From Vampirovibrionales bacterium (GTDB lineage Bacteria > Cyanobacteriota > Vampirovibrionia > Vampirovibrionales > Vampirovibrionaceae): a stretch of DNA of 64,000 nt. Within the stretch, counting starts at the first letter, position 1, and each line of letters opens with the position of its first letter. The notes under the pieces were generated by a model. It was not told the origin of the DNA, searched no databases, and was given only the letters and a program-made list of their open reading frames with translations. The translations under genes were made by a program, and so were the position numbers. Shown here in pieces: positions 63,706-64,000 of the stretch. The stretch lies in contig JAJCZA010000012.1 of the NCBI GenBank assembly GCA_029262635.1, positions 1 to 64,000 on the forward strand, given 5' to 3'.

Positions 63706-64000
63706 TTACTCATTTCGTTTTAGCTTACTGTGCCAAATGCCGTAAAAGGCATAAATGAGAAAGCCGATCACAAGCCACCAACCCAGGCGAAACCAGGCGG
63801 CCTGACTGAGTTGAACCATCATGAAAATCATGCAGGCCATACCGGTAATGGGCACCCACGGCACCCATGGGCACCGGAAGGTTTCGGGGAGGTTCAGGGT
63901 TTTAATTTGAAGGAGTTTCCAGGTTGGCATCGTGACCAGCAAGCTCCCCAGGAGCCAAAGCGTTATTTGAACCGGGTTGTTATCAGCCATAAAGCCAACG
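63706..64000 (-). CDS. amino-acid permease (APC family), 3' part
   Basis: The last 98 codons of a transporter whose start lies beyond the right edge. The reading frame is open through the window end (VGFMADNNPVQITLWL). LNLPETFRCPWVPWVPITGMACMIFMM and WFRLGWWLVIGFLIYAFYGIWHSK match the last TMs of cationic amino-acid transporter-like APC permeases (typical PxRPFRxPxxPxxP). Substrate open. Confidence 0.8.
   Translation of the reverse strand, partial: VGFMADNNPVQITLWLLGSLLVTMPTWKLLQIKTLNLPETFRCPWVPWVPITGMACMIFMMVQLSQAAWFRLGWWLVIGFLIYAFYGIWHSKLKRNE

Overview
The window reads as one chromosomal contig of a Gram-negative bacterium with a bacterial genetic code and moderate GC content. A TpsB/Omp85-type outer-membrane protein, a class A penicillin-binding protein, SPOR and LCP proteins, two-subunit-type GlyRS (glyS) and a GlnRS show a diderm, peptidoglycan-bearing cell. 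Small proteins with the N-terminal pattern xxAASQARxLxLTARKSDLE, several proteins with an early F-S-G or F-G tag, and a mix of Shine-Dalgarno and non-Shine-Dalgarno starts remind me of the non-photosynthetic cyanobacterial relatives (Vampirovibrionia/Melainabacteria, e.g. Vampirovibrio). That is a best guess, not a proof. There is no phage, insertion sequence or CRISPR array.

Layout. 1-0.35 kb: the 5' half of a tRNA-Gly running off the left edge, plus a second orphan tRNA-Gly 5' half. 0.35-12.2 kb: housekeeping genes (family 5-like uracil-DNA glycosylase, uvrA, phosphohexomutase, bolA, coaX) with a solitary FliI/YscN-type secretion ATPase. 12.7-24.5 kb: signalling and envelope genes (CHASE2-adenylate cyclase, an LCP operon, TPR proteins, a HEPN-like gene pair, a CBS protein, a glycosyltransferase with a 54-residue RR-rich protein before it, a CPBP protease). 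24.7-34.6 kb: an M48 protease, a GlnRS with a YqeY tail, tRNA-Ile2, an orphan TpsB transporter, many small secreted or unknown proteins, yraN and a ferredoxin.

34.7-42.8 kb is the metabolic highlight. An AmnB-AmnA-AmnD-AmnC set (2-aminophenol 1,6-dioxygenase beta and alpha, 2-aminomuconate deaminase, 2-aminomuconate-semialdehyde dehydrogenase) forms a tight operon. Next to it is an opposite-strand operon of a luciferase-like flavin monooxygenase, an asparaginase II-like protein and a KynB-like formamidase, and then an isochorismatase-fold hydrolase. Together they look like a route that releases, cleaves and deaminates a 2-aminophenol-type aromatic. The lower meta-pathway genes are not in the window.

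42.8-52.7 kb: a five-gene minus-strand operon glyS - PBP1A - DUF366 - SPOR - TPR, then a sodium:solute symporter and a membrane protein with a Pro/Tyr-rich tail. 53-57.5 kb: a lone TrkA-C domain, a YhcC-type radical SAM protein, a strong promoter/terminator pair around about 200 nt without a convincing gene (candidate sRNA), a short RpoD-family sigma factor and a four-repeat S1 protein. 57.5-64 kb: a methyltransferase and an overlapping three-gene operon of two tandem paralogous membrane proteins and an atypical GH13 enzyme; the window ends inside an amino-acid permease.
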